Shown here: piece after piece, positions 29,101 through 35,408 of the stretch
How the letters are laid out: each line of letters starts with the position of its first letter
Numbering within the stretch: position 1 is the first letter of the stretch
Assembly (NCBI GenBank): GCA_029225565.1
Contig: JAQXWS010000010.1
Span: forward strand, 1 to 39,539
Length of the DNA: 39,539 nucleotides
Reading direction: 5' to 3'
DNA from: Eubacteriales bacterium
GTDB taxonomy: Bacteria; Bacillota; Clostridia; Oscillospirales; Acutalibacteraceae
Position numbers and translations under genes: made by a program
Notes under the pieces: generated by a model
The model's database searches: none
The model's input: the letters and a program-made list of their open reading frames with translations, nothing else
Told to the model about the DNA's origin: nothing

Positions 29101-29326
29101 AGCTGACCAGGATGAGACATTGATTGCTGTACTCAGATACCTTATTGACACAATCAATTACAAGGGTAACTACGATGCAATCGTAGGTCTTATCGGCGGT
29201 CTCCTGGGTGACGGCGTAAGCGACACCGTATCAGGAGTTATCGACCAAGTACTTGGTATGTTGAAGGGCGACAGCGACGAGGTAATCCAAAGTCTTGTTG
29301 AACTGCTTCAACAACTTGCAGGTTAA
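20126..29326 (+). CDS. Giant secreted repetitive helical protein
   Basis: A 3066-residue exported protein. MRTSKKLLSLFLAIVMVVTSCSVGFTAFG is a signal peptide. No enzymatic motif, dockerin, sortase signal or membrane anchor is seen. From about residue 1340 to the end the protein is built of long diverged repeats (about 450-500 residues). Shared blocks include SYGK/RTY with a following WGVKDxxxFLNALVxVLRPxYGVLDxLL, then GSNGYESxIxPLLEA, then NPL/TPLxxKVE with LADxLPxxxxFxANDG, and finally LPEIDWxxLASHG. The last block recurs near 24791, 26285, 27661 and 29012. The final repeat is cut short (ETLIAVLRYLIDTI, then a Gly-rich helical end). The second ATG (20126) was chosen because AAGGAG is too close to the first (20120). 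It stands alone between a strong promoter and a terminator. A surface fibre or spacer is one possibility; function is unknown. Confidence 0.82.
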   Translation: MRTSKKLLSLFLAIVMVVTSCSVGFTAFGAENTDANNSYWNDKADADSAFQSINELINYFIPTVLAIEVDEATHATLGQSLGISADKYDQATLQQIVTALSPKLVVPLSNLKKQLAGGSSASKEDVIKKYLGVDQYDKIYDVHFSYLEDPDAKEKDYSGMSFFDLYQFCSDNTSSSDPSLKAYATTTKEALEILLAAYKSVSDKMDAATKIYSTIPKGCAQPTAEATAESLFNGTALKDLKSTSGSYDAYAVGVEVAHNYYKSLGMDSIADKITNPGAAFYYYYSTQGSVLKKALVGLKLAVDAGETVTTKPIKNYYTGDAFEAKSITTANYESVLADFFEKYKTESGQYSTPAKTVTEDEYFFELVEYKKVVNDKTYAKLTAREKTALKKELNNFKTNGTWKNKITDKVYTYNEAEFNAGFAAYAANFAMAEVPGAGIYGDMITQCVQDLNTEYTPSNNISKEYYSSSFVATTNKIAADYINAGLIEGVKSLDDVKITKAQMQKAAEMAIENNCQYGKDFYNKVVDTDNSPFSAPVKYLFNYFLTAASLTTAEPMIDKFVQTLTDNIINIDSTTSTPVKDELGADASVAAIAEKTAEKAMEFKFGDLLSDSQKERVEDEFADFFIHQGSDRTIIGYYNNHVGSFLLRTQFSQYKGASGAATLNTDPTTLVNAITLYTSYIKPAIQKAEKSQYKYSDYQIPDKAAVAAVNYNLNKIVQAVLSPGTTIGSMVVPLINSFTVTEIDADSLLNLLTDLWSNLASNPVDTIVNLVPVLVILIDEVVEPLIFNGTGDAYNATNGLYGPLSAIMPAIQNVSLEGGNTAIGITTLAFDLNKLLPALLNGLLGNTAEAKALVGTYADLVTDENYPIPADLDIDYNTIKYTGIYVADKALNGAKISDIAGLITAEDERIGKGVSETVEELATFMLESINDYLAAHSTDARYIKDGRVGNRGLNNIFVALPQLLDILGKKFIQKYDIDSDWSYCYDGKIYEDTVKGEVAGSSELQDVPQLKNKSLEDFKLLFKENDPKLVLGKFVEILVGDQINALIDILNDVFSSDSNKITSNIVLVQQLLDALGGLGEKSIITDVLDGLFQLKRFKNNGDVNEKSFSLVERDTTKFVGFSNEACLFMLSNIIYTAADGQKKGLVPLISTLINGKAPEGSATTNAKLGSKLGAGLNSPLLAASKKTNYKELLSKKNQKNAERILEKVDDILATILDNASLNGFTLNSNDGILSGVVSTVSNYIGDDNTNKLIALLDDYLKCIVGTNSSSKTGKVNAKAVYTSANLSNLVIETYTLIENVVDYVFYDSGLIADMKYKDPNGLLADAIYGIVSPDAVAIRMSDEYSSVANKLKKEENLNWNDLKGNNVDLGYGFRKGNKEAFYDALGESFNGIAAIIGVVLTASYTDSAKSGNYYSKVIYPVINSLAKATGATGVMSPTAFNNASNSQKLIRGLLTPVSNIISQIYDAPASFVLNVVRGLAGVLDDASLKSIVGGLTAPVNNLLGGVGNLVSYLSPSLAAVIGDIGELKIELPYSKDILVSAINKLLGGAFTLPPIDWKRLAKTTTPAQAMLLIYGYAVDTILGSDLLTGLVENASPEIAKMIKNLSSTEILNLINDILAVFLSSTEVYWTFSSYKTDMFSKNFKYPTDITASQADDAVGQLDELVNNIFPLLKSLGVADIEGLSALVNDNLYTNDILTTLAKTVYGALESNETIATVLTSVGLDLSPAGFAKILTDKSYGKTYTSAANTLAKAKSWSKVKTLNWGFTNGSSKAQTGFINGLAAILRPINGVLAIFLAEGGSFVNEITPAQKAELVDMIKGINLDETKTPIAEDSDFGCVLKITIKKGILKLVIDSNNSKDDSTVKVDLAAIVSDVIDSLLDGKVSGNIGTNGYESAIVPILEAFMCKNVKTYAQYISDYNKAKDNLIINILTPLFGFVNDVVDAPFDTITKVLPNVAYFIDSNGLMQAISNLLAIVTAKDGILGVLDKHGINVDKLIKAIAGKSLGDIVTDALGIDAKLNIQLTNLSTCNIQVIVLPLVRTLLKNAGIDITIPDFDLATIASHGTLETVKSAAKNDKGKYTTKRVVAKQGEVLVAVLRYVADVLIKNATFLKNTLCGIDAIKKNATIKNVLTSVFNQIKTASKDDIVRAVFYFLNQEAANIYYSYTDYKSKSYSFSYNDIDAAFCAQFAGQLDGDIEKIFGLLKSLGVADIESLQSLVDDNLYKDSIISALATGLYGAIDGVKVGSSTLSALLAQTDIDCTTTGFAALLTNKAYGKQYKAAAKVIGAAKNWKNVNASKLKWGVKDKATFLNALVAVLRPLYGVLDTLLTNGSLGIFNLVTLPGSNGYESSIAPLLEALSVTGLKTDAQLKADAAKAYDNLLLDIITPLVNKVEEIIGKPIETLADMLPTFALFMANDGHIQCINNLLAPISGLLNAIKPIVDVNDVLDALGLDVNALLKKAGLNVKIKIDVYNLPKTLKPVLGSTSLVSFLNNVLGLIKVGGKPLAIKLPEIDWYKLASHGTTKTVKSVAMNTQGKYTRQIVEGRQGETLLAVLRYIESVIIKNAKALQNLLCSIDAIKKNATIVKILKSVFTNISKAKMDEIIKALFYFFMGRQTDSFFDYSNFIYKTDYEFSYGDMDVDFCKQLAPMLDGLIGGLLADKGGLLGLITDMIYKDEIIGKLATGLYGAIEGVKIDGIGSLNNILKLIGIDFSTSNVADLLEDESYGRTYPDVARKIRSAGSWKNVKAESLSWGVKDRDSFLNALVSVLRPIYGVLDVLLNDGNLSLYDIVYVPGSDGYTSTIVPLLEAFGVYNIKTQYQYREDMANAYDAILLDIINPLFDKVEDILNAPIEMLADILPNLSLFFANDGLLQIIENLLTPVSALLEAVRPIVDVNDLLGALGVNLNSLLGKVGLKVNVNLDVYDLTSTLKPLIGAENVVALLNGVLSIIKIKGAALGIELPEIDWFRLASHGEVITNEASQAATIGGRIHVVADQDETLIAVLRYLIDTINYKGNYDAIVGLIGGLLGDGVSDTVSGVIDQVLGMLKGDSDEVIQSLVELLQQLAG
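24130..29326 (+). repeat. Internal long protein repeats of the giant gene
   Basis: Four diverged units end in the P-x-(I/F)-D-(W/L) block at about 24791, 26285, 27661 and 29012 (spacings near 1494, 1376 and 1351 nt), followed by a partial fifth. The GS(N/D)GY block recurs at about 25791, 27157 and 28506. Similarity is visible at the DNA level (for example CTCTACGGTGCAATCGA near 26829 and again near 28180), so the units arose by tandem duplication with some sequence exchange. Confidence 0.75.
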
Positions 29327-29345
29327 TTACCAACCACAAATTATT

Positions 29346-29376
29346 AAGGACATCCCTTCGGGGGTGTCCTTTTTTG
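29346..29376 (+). terminator. Terminator of the giant gene
   Basis: AAGGACATCCC and its partner GGGTGTCCTT form a hairpin around a TTCG-like loop, followed by TTTTTT. It lies 20 nt after the stop codon. Confidence 0.9.
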
Positions 29377-29413
29377 CAGAATTATGTATGTAATTAATAT
29401 AATAATATAATAC

Positions 29414-29442
29414 TTGTAATAAAAGAGAAAATTTAGTATAAT
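29414..29442 (+). promoter_or_regulatory. Promoter of the Nudix-GH27 operon
   Basis: TTGTAA (29414-29419), a 17-nt spacer and TATAAT (29437-29442) lie 37 nt before the Nudix start. Confidence 0.7.
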
Positions 29443-29478
29443 ATATCCAGTTATATCTTTATACTCGGTGGTGAAAAA

Positions 29479-30195
29479 ATGCTCGGGAAATATGTTAGAG
29501 TCAAGGTTACCCAACCAATTGGCTCAACTGATGATGCGGGCTTCACTTATCCACTAAACTTTGGCACTGTATATTCTAACGAAAAGCAAACTGCTTTTAT
29601 CATGGGTATTCATCATCCTGTGCGCAATTTTGACGGTAGGGTTATTGCCGTGCTCAGCGACAGGAAAAGGAAAAGTTATATTTGGATTGTGGCTCCAAAA
29701 AGCACCCGCTTTATCATCAATGACATCAAGGAATACATTAATTTGGAAAGGGACTTCCCCACTTATCGTATTGAGTGCCTGTACGAAAGCAGCTGCGGCG
29801 CTGTTGTGTATCGGGACATTAGGGGTGAAGTTAGATTCCTGCTGATAAAAAACAAGCGCTCTGCTCATTGGGGATTCCCAAAGGGTCATATAGAGCCCGG
29901 AGAGACCTGTGAGGACACGGCATACCGCGAGGTGCTGGAGGAAACAGGCCTGCACATCAAGATTATCGACGGATACAGCAGCGTATCCAGGTACAAAATT
30001 CGCGACAGGATAGAAAAAATGGTTACCATCTTTGTGGGCACAACAAAGGATACCTCTACCGTAATCCAGCAGGAGGAGATTGAGGACTACATCTGGCTCA
30101 CCTATGACAGAGCCATGAGCCTCCTGAAGTTCGAGAATGACAAAAACATTCTGGAGAGCGCATATTCGTACCTAAATGACAATAACTATATATAA
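29479..30195 (+). CDS. Nudix hydrolase with N-terminal pyrophosphatase-like domain
   Basis: A 238-residue protein. Residues 105-225 are a Nudix domain with a complete box (G136-x5-E142-x7-R150-E151-x2-E154-E155-x-G157), of the type that splits diadenosine polyphosphates or other nucleoside diphosphate derivatives. Its WGFPKGH entry is typical of the Ap4A-hydrolase branch. Residues 1-95 (GKYVRVKVTQPIGS, YPLNFGTV, GIHHPVRNFDGRVIAVL) resemble a clostridial domain related to small inorganic pyrophosphatase-like proteins; this is from recall and less certain. ATG 29479 follows GGTGGTG. It is the first gene of a four-gene operon; the link to the downstream genes is not obvious. Confidence 0.85.
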   Translation: MLGKYVRVKVTQPIGSTDDAGFTYPLNFGTVYSNEKQTAFIMGIHHPVRNFDGRVIAVLSDRKRKSYIWIVAPKSTRFIINDIKEYINLERDFPTYRIECLYESSCGAVVYRDIRGEVRFLLIKNKRSAHWGFPKGHIEPGETCEDTAYREVLEETGLHIKIIDGYSSVSRYKIRDRIEKMVTIFVGTTKDTSTVIQQEEIEDYIWLTYDRAMSLLKFENDKNILESAYSYLNDNNYI

Positions 30196-30237
30196 TAGTA
30201 ATAATATATATCATTATATAATATAGGAGAATCAGTT

Positions 30238-30741
30238 ATGCAAGAAGTATGTCGTACTATGCAGGAGTTCCTGACTGCCCACGGTATCCCCGACTGGCTG
30301 GTAGTATTCATAATATCCCTGTGCCCTGTATTGGAATGCAGACTGGGTATGTTCACTGCAATATCATTGCTGCACATGAGCACCGTCAAGGGCTTTCTAA
30401 TCAGCTTTGCAGGCAATATTTTGCCCATACCCTTCATTCTGCTGCTAATCAATCAGATATTTGAGCTGTTAAAAAAGATTCCCGGAATCAACAAGCCTAT
30501 ATTCTGGCTGGAGGACAAAACCCTAAAAAAGAGGGATAAGATAGACAAATACGGAATTTGGGGACTGCTGCTGTTCGTTGCCATCCCTCTACCGGGAACC
30601 GGAGGATGGACCGGCGCACTGCTGGCATCTCTGCTGCATCTGGACAGAAAAAAGAGCTTTGGCGTAATATGTGTTGGTGTGTTCATTGCAGGACTTATCA
30701 TCACTGTGCTTAGCCTGGCATTCAATGTGGCTGTATTTTGA
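30238..30741 (+). CDS. Small multidrug-export-type membrane protein (PF06695-like)
   Basis: A 167-residue integral membrane protein with about four hydrophobic helices and the CPVLECRLGMFTAI and AIPLPGTGGWTGALLAS motifs typical of the COG2426/PF06695 family. Substrate and mechanism are unknown for most members. Start ATG 30238 has GGAG 8 nt upstream. It follows the Nudix gene by 42 nt and almost abuts the nucleotidyltransferase gene. Confidence 0.82.
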   Translation: MQEVCRTMQEFLTAHGIPDWLVVFIISLCPVLECRLGMFTAISLLHMSTVKGFLISFAGNILPIPFILLLINQIFELLKKIPGINKPIFWLEDKTLKKRDKIDKYGIWGLLLFVAIPLPGTGGWTGALLASLLHLDRKKSFGVICVGVFIAGLIITVLSLAFNVAVF

Positions 30742-30743
30742 CT

Positions 30744-31916
30744 ATGAACAGACCAAAAAAGTATTTGCTAACGCTACTGAGGGCGTATCTTGACGGCGCA
30801 GCTGTGGAGTTGGCTGAGGATGAGGACTATGACGGACTGATGACGCTGGCAAAATGCCACAATCTGTGTCCCACCGTGTTTTGCGTAATCAAAAACGCCG
30901 TCAATCCCGGCGTAGTACCAACGGAAATATACAAGAAACTGGAGAACAGCTTTTTCGACAGCATTTTTGTCTGCACAAAGCAGACTGCCGTGTACGAAAA
31001 AATCTGCTCCATACTGTCAAGGGGCTCAATACAATATCTTCCATTCAAAGGGATTGTACTGAGAGAATATTATCCCGTGCCCGAGGCCAGGCTTATGGGA
31101 GACATAGACATACTGATTAGTCCCCGGGATAAATCCAAGGCTCAAAAGCTGCTGATTGACAACGGACTTGTACTGGATATGCCGGGAGGCGATGTACAGG
31201 AATATATATGCGACGGCGTAAGAATCGAGCTGCATACAAAAATTGTCAGCGACACCATAGGCAGCCACGATTTGGGGGCGCTGTTCTGCGACGCAGCCCA
31301 GCATGCAGAATACGACTGCAACGGCAGAGGCAAGCCGGAGGATAATTATCACTTTGCTTACCTAATAGGGCATATTGCCCACCACTTTTGGTTTTACGGT
31401 GCAGGTGCAAAAATGATTCTTGACCTTGCAGTTATGCTCAAGAAATGTGATATTGATTGCCAATGGGTAATCGACTTTTTGGACAGGCAGGGACTGGGCG
31501 AATTTGCAAAGGTGATACTGACGGTGTGTTACCAATGGTTCGGCATAGGTACCGATTACAAAAAGGACACCCTGCAAACCCAAGAGTTTCTGCTGGCATA
31601 CGGTGCCTTCGGCAATATGAACCGCAACAAGGCTGCTGTGGTACAACGCAAGGAGCTGGAGCAAGGTTCAGGCAACCCTGACAGCAGGCTGAAGCTGCTG
31701 CTGCCACCGTACGAAAAAATGAGGCGCCTGCCGTACATAGGCTTTATTGACGGCAGACCGTATCTGTTGCCTGTAGCATGGGCGTACCGACTGATATATA
31801 ACCTGAAAAACAGAAGGAAATTCGTAATTGACACCGTATCGAATATGGGTACGGAAATAACAAATATAGAAGCAAAAAAAGAATTGGATTATTTTAAAAA
31901 AATCGGGTTGTTATAA
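30744..31916 (+). CDS. Nucleotidyltransferase family protein (NTP_transf_5-like)
   Basis: A 390-residue protein. The region LPFKGIVLREYYPVPEARLMGDIDILI (about 95-120) is the mark of uncharacterised nucleotidyltransferases of the PF14907 type, which have the G-D-(I/L)-D active-site pattern; the second Asp binds metal. Members often occur in polysaccharide or surface-sugar gene sets. The C-terminal part is helical without clear motifs. The start is ATG 30744, 2 nt after the preceding stop; a TTG at 30738 overlapping that stop is also possible. No good ribosome site is seen, so translation is probably coupled to the upstream gene. Confidence 0.8.
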   Translation: MNRPKKYLLTLLRAYLDGAAVELAEDEDYDGLMTLAKCHNLCPTVFCVIKNAVNPGVVPTEIYKKLENSFFDSIFVCTKQTAVYEKICSILSRGSIQYLPFKGIVLREYYPVPEARLMGDIDILISPRDKSKAQKLLIDNGLVLDMPGGDVQEYICDGVRIELHTKIVSDTIGSHDLGALFCDAAQHAEYDCNGRGKPEDNYHFAYLIGHIAHHFWFYGAGAKMILDLAVMLKKCDIDCQWVIDFLDRQGLGEFAKVILTVCYQWFGIGTDYKKDTLQTQEFLLAYGAFGNMNRNKAAVVQRKELEQGSGNPDSRLKLLLPPYEKMRRLPYIGFIDGRPYLLPVAWAYRLIYNLKNRRKFVIDTVSNMGTEITNIEAKKELDYFKKIGLL

Positions 31917-31946
31917 ACCCGAAGATAAGAAAAGAGGCTGTTAAAT

Positions 31947-33662
31947 ATGGCATTTTTGATTGTAATTATTGCAATACTGGTGATAGCGCTGATTGTATTT
32001 GTCACATGGTTTGCGGCTATGGTTGCAGAGGGCAAATGCCCCCTTTGCGCACTAAAAAAACTTGCGCCCACAAAGCTCACCATTGATATTGACAATGTGC
32101 CGGATTACGACAACGGCGCTGCAAGAACTCCCCTTATGGGATGGTCCAGCTGGAACACCATGCGCAACCACATCGACGAGGACACTATTGTTGAGGTGGC
32201 AAGAGCTATGTGCTCCACCGGACTGGCAGACGCCGGATACAAGTACATCAATCTGGACGACTGCTGGCAAAGCTCACAGCGTGATGCGGACGGCAAGCTG
32301 CAGGGCGATTTGGAAACTTTTCCGTCAGGCATCAAGGCACTGTGCGACAGAGTGAACGCAATGGGTCTCAAACTGGGCATATATGCCTCCAACGGCACCC
32401 TCACCTGCGAGGATTTGCCTGCGAGCCTGGGCACGGAGGAGCTGGATGCCAGGACCTTTGCATCCTGGGGAATCGAATACTTTAAGTACGACTTTTGTCA
32501 CAACGAGGCTATCAGCGGTACAACACCGGCAATCGAGTATGTGGACATCAGTCCCATAGGTCAGCGTGCCATCATAAGGCTATCCCCCGACAATGCAAAA
32601 TACACCGGAAAAGCCAAAACCGTAAAAATTAAAGACCTTCCTACCGGCAAGGCAATGGGTATGCTCAATCACAATGCAGGTACTGCGTACTTTGATGTAA
32701 ATATCCCCACAAGCGGAAAATACGCACTTACAGTCCATTTTAACAAGACAATGGCATTCAAGCGCAGATACCTCCAAATCGTAATCAACGGCAAGGTTAA
32801 CGAAGTATTTTTCCCGGCCGGAAAGGGATTTACACCTGACGGCAGAGCGCAAATTACCGTTGATATGCAGTCAGGTGCTAACCACATTGTGCTGTGCAAC
32901 CCTGTTGTAACCCGTGCGGACTCGTCCTATATTCAGTACAAGCGTATGGGCGACGCGCTTATCAGCGCATCAAGGGATTGGGCAAAATTCAATCATACAG
33001 AAGAAAAGCCAATCACCTACTCCCTGTGCGAATGGGGTACCGCAAAGCCATGGAACTGGGGCGCAAAGGTGGGCAATATGTGGCGCACAACCCACGATAT
33101 TATGGCAAATTGGACAAGCATAACCGCTATATACAAATTCAATTTGCGACTGTACAAGCACACGAGACCCGGCCATGTAAATGACCCCGATATGCTGGAG
33201 GTCGGCAACGGAAAGCTGACACCTGAGGAGAACAAATCCCACTTTACACTATGGTGTATGATGGCGGCTCCGCTGGTACTGGGCAACGATGTTCGCCTGC
33301 TGACCGAGGACACAAAAAAGAATAAGGTGCTCCTTTCAATCCTTACTAACGAGGATATGATTGACATAGACCAGGACCCTCTGGTTGCCCCTGCTAAGAA
33401 AATCGGCAAGGAAGGCAGCATTGATATTTTGGCTCGTCCTCTTGCCAATGGAGATGTGGCAATCTGCTTCTTTAACAAAAGCAAAAAGAAGGTTACTATC
33501 GAGTACGACATAGACACCCTGAAGGATGTAAAGTACCTTGGCGTGAGCCGTACTAACAACGCAGAGATATACGACCTGTGGAGCGCACAAACCTACCACA
33601 ACGATGTAATCAAAGCCAATATCCAGCCTCACGGCGTAAAGGCATACAGAATCTCATTTTAA
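31947..33662 (+). CDS. Membrane-anchored GH27 alpha-galactosidase with an inserted beta domain
   Basis: A 571-residue glycoside hydrolase of family GH27. Seen are TPLMGWSSWNTM, YKYINLDDCW, LKLGIYASNG, the nucleophile D182 in FKYDFC, and the acid/base D384 in RTTHDI. GH27 enzymes remove alpha-linked galactose (or N-acetylgalactosamine or arabinose) from sugars. A strong N-terminal hydrophobic segment (residues 3-26, no cut site) should anchor it in the membrane, with the enzyme outside. About 130 residues (196-330) interrupt the barrel between the two catalytic residues and resemble a carbohydrate-binding beta domain (SGKYALTVHFNKT, GANHIVL). ATG 31947 follows AAAGAGG. It is last in the operon; no sugar transporter is nearby. 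Confidence 0.87.
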   Translation: MAFLIVIIAILVIALIVFVTWFAAMVAEGKCPLCALKKLAPTKLTIDIDNVPDYDNGAARTPLMGWSSWNTMRNHIDEDTIVEVARAMCSTGLADAGYKYINLDDCWQSSQRDADGKLQGDLETFPSGIKALCDRVNAMGLKLGIYASNGTLTCEDLPASLGTEELDARTFASWGIEYFKYDFCHNEAISGTTPAIEYVDISPIGQRAIIRLSPDNAKYTGKAKTVKIKDLPTGKAMGMLNHNAGTAYFDVNIPTSGKYALTVHFNKTMAFKRRYLQIVINGKVNEVFFPAGKGFTPDGRAQITVDMQSGANHIVLCNPVVTRADSSYIQYKRMGDALISASRDWAKFNHTEEKPITYSLCEWGTAKPWNWGAKVGNMWRTTHDIMANWTSITAIYKFNLRLYKHTRPGHVNDPDMLEVGNGKLTPEENKSHFTLWCMMAAPLVLGNDVRLLTEDTKKNKVLLSILTNEDMIDIDQDPLVAPAKKIGKEGSIDILARPLANGDVAICFFNKSKKKVTIEYDIDTLKDVKYLGVSRTNNAEIYDLWSAQTYHNDVIKANIQPHGVKAYRISF

Positions 33663-33668
33663 CATAAC

Positions 33669-33710
33669 AACACCCCTCAACCGCAAAAGTCGAGGGGTGT
33701 TCTTTATTTC
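33669..33710 (+). terminator. Terminator between GH27 and crcB (convergent)
   Basis: AACACCCCTC (33669-33678) and GAGGGGTGTT (33692-33701) form a 10-bp stem, followed by CTTTATTTC. The flanking genes converge here. Confidence 0.8.
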
Positions 33711-34076
33711 TTATTTTACTATTGCTTGGCCTAAAAATACTGCGCCTATGGACAGCAGTACGCTGAGCAATATGTACAAAACCGCCGCCCACAGCCTGCC
33801 GTCGTGTACAAGGCCGAAACTCTCCAACGCAAAGGTAGAAAATGTAGTAAATCCGCCGCAAATACCTACCTTCAAAAACAGAATAATATTTGCGTCTGCG
33901 TTTGAGTATTTGCCGGCAAGAGCAACTGTTATACCGATTACCAGCGAGCCTACAATGTTGATTATCAATGTCTTGTAGGGAAAAATTACGGAATCGTTGA
34001 TATTTATTAATCCCACAAGATACCTGAGAACCGAGCCTATTGCGCCGCCCAGGGCAACCCAAAAACAAGTAATCAT
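33711..34076 (-). CDS. crcB: CrcB/FluC fluoride channel
   Basis: A 121-residue four-helix membrane protein with the family motifs GGAIGSVLRYLVG, TLIINIVGSLVIG and GICGGFTTFSTFALE. CrcB/Fluc forms a dual-topology dimer that lets fluoride leave the cell. ATG 34076 was chosen over TTG 34082 because AGGGG lies 8 nt upstream. It is last in a three-gene minus unit behind DUF1653 (gap 2 nt) and EamA; no fluoride riboswitch could be recognised. A second crcB copy, often present, is not in the window. Confidence 0.9.
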   Translation of the reverse strand: MITCFWVALGGAIGSVLRYLVGLININDSVIFPYKTLIINIVGSLVIGITVALAGKYSNADANIILFLKVGICGGFTTFSTFALESFGLVHDGRLWAAVLYILLSVLLSIGAVFLGQAIVK

Positions 34077-34078
34077 AA

Positions 34079-34291
34079 TCAATCCCCTATATATGTAAAT
34101 CGCTGATAGGTGACGCCCTCACGGGTGACGGTGTCTTGCCACATTTCTGCCGGGCGTACCCATAGTCCGCCATCACCGTATAATGCGCGGTACACCACCA
34201 TTTCCTGCATACTTTCGCTATGCCTGGCAACACCGATTACCTCATACTCATTGCCCTTAAAGTGCCTGTATTTTCCTAACTTAATCTCCAT
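34079..34291 (-). CDS. DUF1653 protein
   Basis: A 70-residue soluble protein matching DUF1653: LGKYRHFKGNEYEVIGVARHSE, then EMVVYRALYGDGGLWVRP and W-Q-D. The family is small, found widely in bacteria, and its function is not known. GGGAGG at 7 nt supports ATG 34291. It overlaps the end of the EamA gene by 11 nt, so translation is coupled. Confidence 0.85.
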   Translation of the reverse strand: MEIKLGKYRHFKGNEYEVIGVARHSESMQEMVVYRALYGDGGLWVRPAEMWQDTVTREGVTYQRFTYIGD

Positions 34292-35174
34292 TACTCTTCC
34301 TCCCGGGCTCAAAGCTCAGTACCAAAATAGATACCAGTATCATCACTATGCCCAATATTTTGGCAGGGTTGGTGGTCTCGTTAAATCCGATGATACCTAC
34401 CAGACAACCCACCAACGGCTCAACAGCCACCAATACACCTGCAACGGATGTATCCAAGTGGTCAAGACCGATTGTATAAAACAAATACGGCAAAATGCCA
34501 CAAACTACACCAGACACAATAATTACTCCCAGCGCCTTAGTATCAGAGGCAAAAATGTGAGCATACTGGGACGGCTTGATAATAAACATAAAGCCGACGG
34601 AAGCAAACAAAAAGGTGTAAAAATTAATTGTCAGGGGCTTGTAATGGGCAAGAGCATACCTGCCGAATATGGAATACAGTGCATAAAAGAATCCTGCGCC
34701 GATACCTATCATCAATGACCCAATGCTCATTGTACTGCCCGAACCCACAAATCCGGATATAAGACCGCAGCCTGCAACAGTAAGAATGATGGCTAATATC
34801 TTTTTTGTGCCGATTTTTTCCTTAAACAGCAGTGCCGAAAACAGCATTACAAACACCGGCGAGGTGTACAGCAGGGCAACGGCAACAGATGCCTCAACAT
34901 TGATAATTGTGGTAAAATAGCAAAAACAAAACAGGGTCAGGCTGATAATACCCGTACCTATGAACATCCATATATGCCTGAGCCTGATTTTGAACAGTTC
35001 CCTGTCATATATCAACAAAAAGATACCCAACAGCACGGAGCAAACAACTGTGCGGGCAAAACAAATCTCCACCCCGGTATAACCCATACCGGTGAGGGCG
35101 TTGACAAAAATGCTGATAATACCCCACAGCACACCTGCCAGCACAACAAACATAGTGGCGCGTCGTTTTTGCAT
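34281..35174 (-). CDS. EamA/DMT family transporter
   Basis: A 297-residue protein with about ten membrane helices in two repeated EamA halves (FVVLAGVLWGIISIFVNAL ... FARTVVCSVLLGIFLLIY, and MIGIGAGFFYALYSIFGRYAL ... VAVEPLVGCLVG). Members export small metabolites or amino acids. ATG 35174 follows AGGAG at 7 nt; the longer open frame includes the promoter. It is the first gene of the minus unit with DUF1653 and crcB. Confidence 0.9.
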   Translation of the reverse strand: MQKRRATMFVVLAGVLWGIISIFVNALTGMGYTGVEICFARTVVCSVLLGIFLLIYDRELFKIRLRHIWMFIGTGIISLTLFCFCYFTTIINVEASVAVALLYTSPVFVMLFSALLFKEKIGTKKILAIILTVAGCGLISGFVGSGSTMSIGSLMIGIGAGFFYALYSIFGRYALAHYKPLTINFYTFLFASVGFMFIIKPSQYAHIFASDTKALGVIIVSGVVCGILPYLFYTIGLDHLDTSVAGVLVAVEPLVGCLVGIIGFNETTNPAKILGIVMILVSILVLSFEPGRKSNGD

Positions 35175-35202
35175 TTCCTCACTCCTTGCCAAATCTAAAA
35201 AT

Positions 35203-35231
35203 ATTATAACAACAAGCCTGTATGTAATCAA
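35203..35231 (-). promoter_or_regulatory. Promoter of EamA-DUF1653-crcB
   Basis: On minus, TTGATT (35226-35231), a 17-nt spacer and TATAAT (35203-35208) lie 29 nt before the EamA start. Confidence 0.75.
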
Positions 35232-35371
35232 TAATAATTTTCGGCAAGAAAATCAACAGCCGTCTGCTACAAAAACTATTGGCTGCCAATGATAATTGAC
35301 CCATCACTATATATTCTTTGGCATACAGTCACAATTATACGATAGCAAATGATTATATCCGTAAAAGCCTG

Positions 35372-35400
35372 CAAAAAAGAGGCGCGCAATGCACACCTCT
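35372..35400 (-). terminator. Terminator of the YeiH-type gene
   Basis: AGAGG (35378-35382) and CCTCT (35396-35400), with one extra GC pair inside, form a weak stem followed on minus by TTTTTTGC. It lies just after the stop codon. Confidence 0.6.
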
Positions 35401-35408
35401 ACGAATAC

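Noticed and set aside
33711-35371. Fluoride riboswitch for crcB
   Set aside because: No fluoride-riboswitch-like fold was found before EamA or between the genes; crcB is third in its operon.
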